Part shown: piece by piece, positions 32,572-36,360 of the stretch | Numbering within the stretch: position 1 is the stretch's first letter | Layout of the letters: the number at the start of each line of letters is the position of its first letter | Origin: Archaeoglobus sp. | Lineage (GTDB): Archaea; Halobacteriota; Archaeoglobi; Archaeoglobales; Archaeoglobaceae | Assembly: GCA_003978865.1 (NCBI GenBank) | Contig: QNXS01000036.1 | Coordinates: 1 to 36,360 of the forward strand | Direction of reading: 5' to 3' | Length of the DNA: 36,360 nucleotides | The notes under the pieces: generated by a model | What the model saw: the letters and a program-made list of their open reading frames with translations, nothing else | Databases searched by the model: none | What the model was told of the DNA's origin: nothing | Made by a program: the position numbers and the translations under genes

Positions 32572-34317
32572 TTACTCACCCAGCAGAGCGGACTTTATCT
32601 TGTTCATAGCTTCCTCCATAGCTGCTTTGTAGTTTTCTTCGAATTTCGCTCTTGCAAACTCTTCTTTGCCCGGAACTTCGAGTATCTCATCAATAAGCTT
32701 GCCCTGATCAAGTGCCTTGTAGAACCAGTCGTTTAGTGTCTTTATTGCCTTTAATAAATCATACTGCTTCTGTGGTGAACAGTATGAATCGACTGGATGG
32801 TATGCATACTGCTGAAGGAAGACTTCTCTGATTAGTCTTGCAACTTCAAGCAAAACTCTCTGAGATTCGGGCAGAGCATCACTGCCAACGAGCTGAACTA
32901 TTTCCTGAAGGTTTGCTTCTTCTTGTAGAACTTCCATAGCCCACCTTCTCAACTCACCCCAATCAGGAGCTACGTTCTGTTCATACCACTCTTTAAGTGT
33001 GTCAACGTACAGGCTGTAGCTCTGAAGCCAGTTTATAGCAGGGAAGTGTCTCCTTGCAGCAAGTTTTGCATCAAGAGCCCAGAAAACTTTTACTATTCTA
33101 AGCGTGTTCTGAGTTACCGGTTCACTAAAGTCCCCACCGGGCGGTGAAACTGCTCCTACAACTGTAACACTTCCAACTTCTCCACAGAGTGTCTTGACTC
33201 TTCCAGCTCTTTCATAGAATTCTGCAATTCTCGATGCCAGATATGCCGGATATCCTTCCTCACCCGGCATCTCCTCAAGTCTTCCTGAGATTTCCCTCAT
33301 TGCCTCTGCCCATCTGCTTGTTGAATCAGCCATAATGCTGACGTCATAACCCATATCCCTGAAGTACTCTGCAATCGTAATTCCAGTGTAAACCGAAGCT
33401 TCTCTTGCAGCAACAGGCATGTTAGAAGTATTTGCTATTAAAACTGTTCTTTCCATTAGCGGCTTTCCACTTCTTGGATCTATAAGCTCAGGGAATTCTT
33501 CAAGAACTTCAGTCATCTCGTTTCCTCTTTCACCGCATCCAATGTAAACAACTATTCTAGCATCACTCCACTTAGCAAGCTGGTGCTGTGTAACAGTTTT
33601 ACCTGAACCAAATGGTCCGGGAATCGCAGCAGTACCTCCCTTTGCAACTGGGAACATCGTATCCAATATTCTCTGACCGGTTATGAGGGGTATTACTGGA
33701 GGTAACTTTTCCTGATACGGCCTTGCTTCTCTAACTGGCCACTTGTGGTACATCTTTAGTTCCGTTCCATCATCAAGAACGGCAATTGTATCCTCAACTG
33801 TAAAACTTCCATCGTAAATTTCTGTTATTGTTCTCTCTCCAAGTTTTGGAGGTGCAAGAATTTTGTGTTCCACAAGCTCGGATTCCTGCACAATTCCTAT
33901 TATATCTCCACCTTTTATCTTATCACCTTTCTTAACTATTGGCTTAAAATCCCACTTCTGGTTTCTGTCCAGTCCGGGAACGTGAATGCCTCTGCTTATG
34001 AAGTCTCCACTTGCCTCTTTTAGGGCTGGGAGAGGTCTCTGAACACCATCGTAGAATGACTTTATAAGTCCCGGTCCAAGTTCGACGCTGAGTGGCATTC
34101 CAGTATTTTCAACCCTATCTCCGGGTTTTATACCAGAAGTGTCCTCGTAAACTTGTACGAGTGTCTTGTTGCCGACTATACCCACAACTTCGCCCATTAG
34201 CCCCTCTTCTCCAACATAGCAGACATCATACATCCTCGGTGATATTCCTTCTGCCACTACAAGAGGTCCCGAAACCCTATAAACTTCACCAACTTTACCT
34301 GCAGTTTTCACTTCCAT
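32572..34317 (-). CDS. atpA: A-type ATP synthase subunit A
   Basis: 581 aa; [78 protein letters not shown]. Confidence 0.99.
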   Translation of the reverse strand: MEVKTAGKVGEVYRVSGPLVVAEGISPRMYDVCYVGEEGLMGEVVGIVGNKTLVQVYEDTSGIKPGDRVENTGMPLSVELGPGLIKSFYDGVQRPLPALKEASGDFISRGIHVPGLDRNQKWDFKPIVKKGDKIKGGDIIGIVQESELVEHKILAPPKLGERTITEIYDGSFTVEDTIAVLDDGTELKMYHKWPVREARPYQEKLPPVIPLITGQRILDTMFPVAKGGTAAIPGPFGSGKTVTQHQLAKWSDARIVVYIGCGERGNEMTEVLEEFPELIDPRSGKPLMERTVLIANTSNMPVAAREASVYTGITIAEYFRDMGYDVSIMADSTSRWAEAMREISGRLEEMPGEEGYPAYLASRIAEFYERAGRVKTLCGEVGSVTVVGAVSPPGGDFSEPVTQNTLRIVKVFWALDAKLAARRHFPAINWLQSYSLYVDTLKEWYEQNVAPDWGELRRWAMEVLQEEANLQEIVQLVGSDALPESQRVLLEVARLIREVFLQQYAYHPVDSYCSPQKQYDLLKAIKTLNDWFYKALDQGKLIDEILEVPGKEEFARAKFEENYKAAMEEAMNKIKSALLGE

Positions 34318-34607
34318 AGGTCAACACCTATTGCCCTTCTTATTTTCTCCCTCAATTCCTCTACACCTGCTTCTCCGCCCACCTTAACAAAGGTGGGTTC
34401 TAAACTTTCTTCAACTCTAATTTTAACATGTATTGGCAAATTCTTATAAAAATCATACTTTATTACAACTATACCCTTCTTCCCGAGCAAGCCCTCAACT
34501 ATTTCAGGTAGCTTTTCCTCATCCTCAACGTCTATAACATCCCGTATTCCGACAAGTCTGAACCCTATATTGAAATCCGGATCTCCAACAACTACTAAAT
34601 GACTCAT
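34308..34607 (-). CDS. atpF: A-type ATP synthase subunit F
   Basis: 99 aa; [48 protein letters not shown]; operon position. Confidence 0.95.
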   Translation of the reverse strand: MSHLVVVGDPDFNIGFRLVGIRDVIDVEDEEKLPEIVEGLLGKKGIVVIKYDFYKNLPIHVKIRVEESLEPTFVKVGGEAGVEELREKIRRAIGVDLWK

Positions 34608-35620
34608 ACCATCACCAGCTGTTCTTCTATTGCTTCATTTGGCAGATTTTCCCATTTACCCCATCCAATAACCCTCAAGTTGTCAACTTCTATTTTCTTT
34701 AGACACATATAGTGCAGCACTGGCAGTATTGAGAGTGGGTAATAATCGGCTTTCCTTGCAACTTCCTCCATCCATACACTGTCAAGTTTGATCTCAACTT
34801 TTGAAAAGCTGTCTTCAATTTCTATTTCCTTCCAGAACCAGTACCCCTCCATAGCTTTGAGCAGTTCATCGAGCGGCATGGATGCAAGTTTTCTGGCCTC
34901 ATCCAAGTTAAGCTGGTAACCACCGGGAATTATTTTCTCCGCAATTGTATCGGGAGGTACGTCATCAATCTTTAATCTGAGTATTGTTTTTATGTTCTTT
35001 ATATCTATTTCCTTCTTTATAAAGTCCACAAACAGCTTCAGCGGTTGATCGGATGGTCTCATGCTAATTATACGGGAATAGTAGATCTTGTAGAGTTCAT
35101 CCTCTATTTGTCCTATTGGTTCCTGCCCAACTTTTGAGAGTACTTCATAGTAAGGTGTCCTATCAAAGGCTTTCACGATCTCATCAACCTCTTTGGCTGT
35201 AAGAGCTTTGTAGAAGTCGTAGCTGAACTCACCTACGGGCACAAGTGTTTCTTCAATTTCCTCAGGTGATACATTTGCAAGTTTACCCCTGAGTATGTTT
35301 ATTATATTCCAGATGTCCCACCTCTTCAGGTATTCAAAAACAAGTTCCTTTGCAGCACCAAAAGAGACATCAAGGATTCTCTTATATTTTCTGAAGAGAT
35401 GCAAAGAGAGTGCATAGTCGATGAGCCTTGGCCCAGAGTACTTGTAAGATAGCTCGTCGATTTCTTTCTTGTATTCTGATTCCTCAAGATACCTAACGAT
35501 TTCATTAAAATCCATATTGAGGAGTTTTCGGAATTCCTCTTTTGGTATCAGGCTTCTCTTCATCACCTTTACTCTTGCAACTATGTACGCCCACTGGGAC
35601 TTCTTACCGAGTGTCAGCAT
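34604..35620 (-). CDS. atpC: A-type ATP synthase subunit C
   Basis: 338 aa; WAYIVARVKVMKRSLIPKEEFRKLLNMDFNEIVRYLEESEYKKEI; operon position. Confidence 0.95.
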   Translation of the reverse strand: MLTLGKKSQWAYIVARVKVMKRSLIPKEEFRKLLNMDFNEIVRYLEESEYKKEIDELSYKYSGPRLIDYALSLHLFRKYKRILDVSFGAAKELVFEYLKRWDIWNIINILRGKLANVSPEEIEETLVPVGEFSYDFYKALTAKEVDEIVKAFDRTPYYEVLSKVGQEPIGQIEDELYKIYYSRIISMRPSDQPLKLFVDFIKKEIDIKNIKTILRLKIDDVPPDTIAEKIIPGGYQLNLDEARKLASMPLDELLKAMEGYWFWKEIEIEDSFSKVEIKLDSVWMEEVARKADYYPLSILPVLHYMCLKKIEVDNLRVIGWGKWENLPNEAIEEQLVMV

Positions 35621-35626
35621 GGCTGA

Positions 35627-36193
35627 TCACTCCCCGAATAGTATTTTTGAGACTTCGCTCATCTTGTTCTCGTAAACCTGAGCGAGGAGGTCATCAAATG
35701 TCAGGTTTATCCTCACCTCCCCATCTGTACTCTCAAGAATTACTCCACCAAGACAGTCTATGTTGCCTCCATATCTGTAACCTTTTTTACCCGAAATTAC
35801 CTCTCTAACTGCATTTTCGTCATCTTTGTTGGAGTAAACTACAGCTTCCTCAAGTTCACAGCTATCTATTAGCTTGCTAAGCAATCTCTTCTTTTCTTCT
35901 GGATCCATTTTCTTTATTCTGTCTTCCACAAGTTTAAAAACTTCTTCAAGTACTTCTTTCCTCTTATTAAGGAGTAATCTTTTCATTTCCAAATTTACGC
36001 TTGAAATCTCCTGCCTTCTGTATCTCTCCGCTTCCTTCTCCGCATCCTCCCTTGCTTTATTGATTATCTCCTCAGCCTCAGCTTTTGCTTCAGCTATTAT
36101 CTCCTCAGCCTCAGCTTTTGCTTCATTGATTATTTGTTGAACCTGTTCTCCGCCTTTCTTCTGTATCTCCTCGATTACTACTTCAAGTGGCAT
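35627..36193 (-). CDS. atpE: A-type ATP synthase subunit E
   Basis: 188 aa; helical stalk AEAEEIIAEAKAEAEEIINKAREDAEKEAERYRRQEISSVNLEMKRLLLNKRKEVLEEVF. Confidence 0.95.
   Translation of the reverse strand: MPLEVVIEEIQKKGGEQVQQIINEAKAEAEEIIAEAKAEAEEIINKAREDAEKEAERYRRQEISSVNLEMKRLLLNKRKEVLEEVFKLVEDRIKKMDPEEKKRLLSKLIDSCELEEAVVYSNKDDENAVREVISGKKGYRYGGNIDCLGGVILESTDGEVRINLTFDDLLAQVYENKMSEVSKILFGE
36063..36125. repeat. Two exact 30-nt direct repeats, period 33, inside subunit E
   Basis: attatctcctcagcctcagcttttgcttca at 36063..36092 and 36096..36125, separated by gct. Confidence 0.95.
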
Positions 36194-36211
36194 ACCTACC
36201 GCCCCACAAGT

Positions 36212-36360
36212 TTACTTGAACGCGAACATCAGTATGAACGATATGACCAGACCGAATATGACGATTGTCTCTGGCAGAACTGTGAACAGTATACCGAGAC
36301 CGAAGAAGCCCCTGTCTTCCGCTGTAGCTCCTACTGCAGCAGCACCTATACCGCTTTCAC
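36212..36360 (-). CDS. atpK: A-type ATP synthase subunit K (proteolipid c ring), partial at the right edge
   Basis: Not in the ORF track. My translation: ...ESGIGAAAVGATAEDRGFFGLGILFTVLPETIVIFGLVISFILMFAFK*, with the LPET carboxylate typical of c subunits. Confidence 0.95.
   Translation of the reverse strand, partial: ESGIGAAAVGATAEDRGFFGLGILFTVLPETIVIFGLVISFILMFAFK

Noticed and set aside
36063-36125. Direct repeats considered as a CRISPR or att-site duplication
   Set aside because: Only two copies with a 3-nt spacer, within the coiled-coil coding sequence of atpE.

Overview
This is an AT-rich chromosomal window from a thermophilic euryarchaeon. Gene content and order suggest Archaeoglobi, but that is inference; no database search was run. 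Contents: (i) a cluster of four abutting or overlapping prepilin-like genes on the minus strand at the left edge, the last being a pilin/PKD-like/VWA-like protein cut by the window edge; (ii) an Lhr-type helicase divergent from a secreted Lon-like (S16) protease; (iii) EF-1alpha and S10; (iv) AMMECR1, a TPR protein and asd; (v) a complete 16S - tRNA-Ala(UGC) - 23S operon on the minus strand without an adjacent 5S, with two base-perfect bulge-helix-bulge (BHB) processing stems; (vi) leuA, a nucleotidyltransferase, cutA, a site-2 protease, trm5-like, a sugar-nucleotide epimerase, an Lsm protein, an HTH protein with a Cys cluster, aroE, IMPase/FBPase, NAD kinase, a PhoU/TrkA-C protein, an M20 deacetylase and a GNAT; (vii) an A-type ATP synthase operon (K-E-C-F-A-B-D), with K truncated at the right edge. 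I found no CRISPR array, intact IS element or recognisable defence system. The best candidate for something under-described is the pilin-like/VWA surface cluster at 1..3113. Secondary candidates are the HTH protein with a CX2CX4CX4C motif, the anchored Lon-like protease, and an orphan open frame at 8001..8159.
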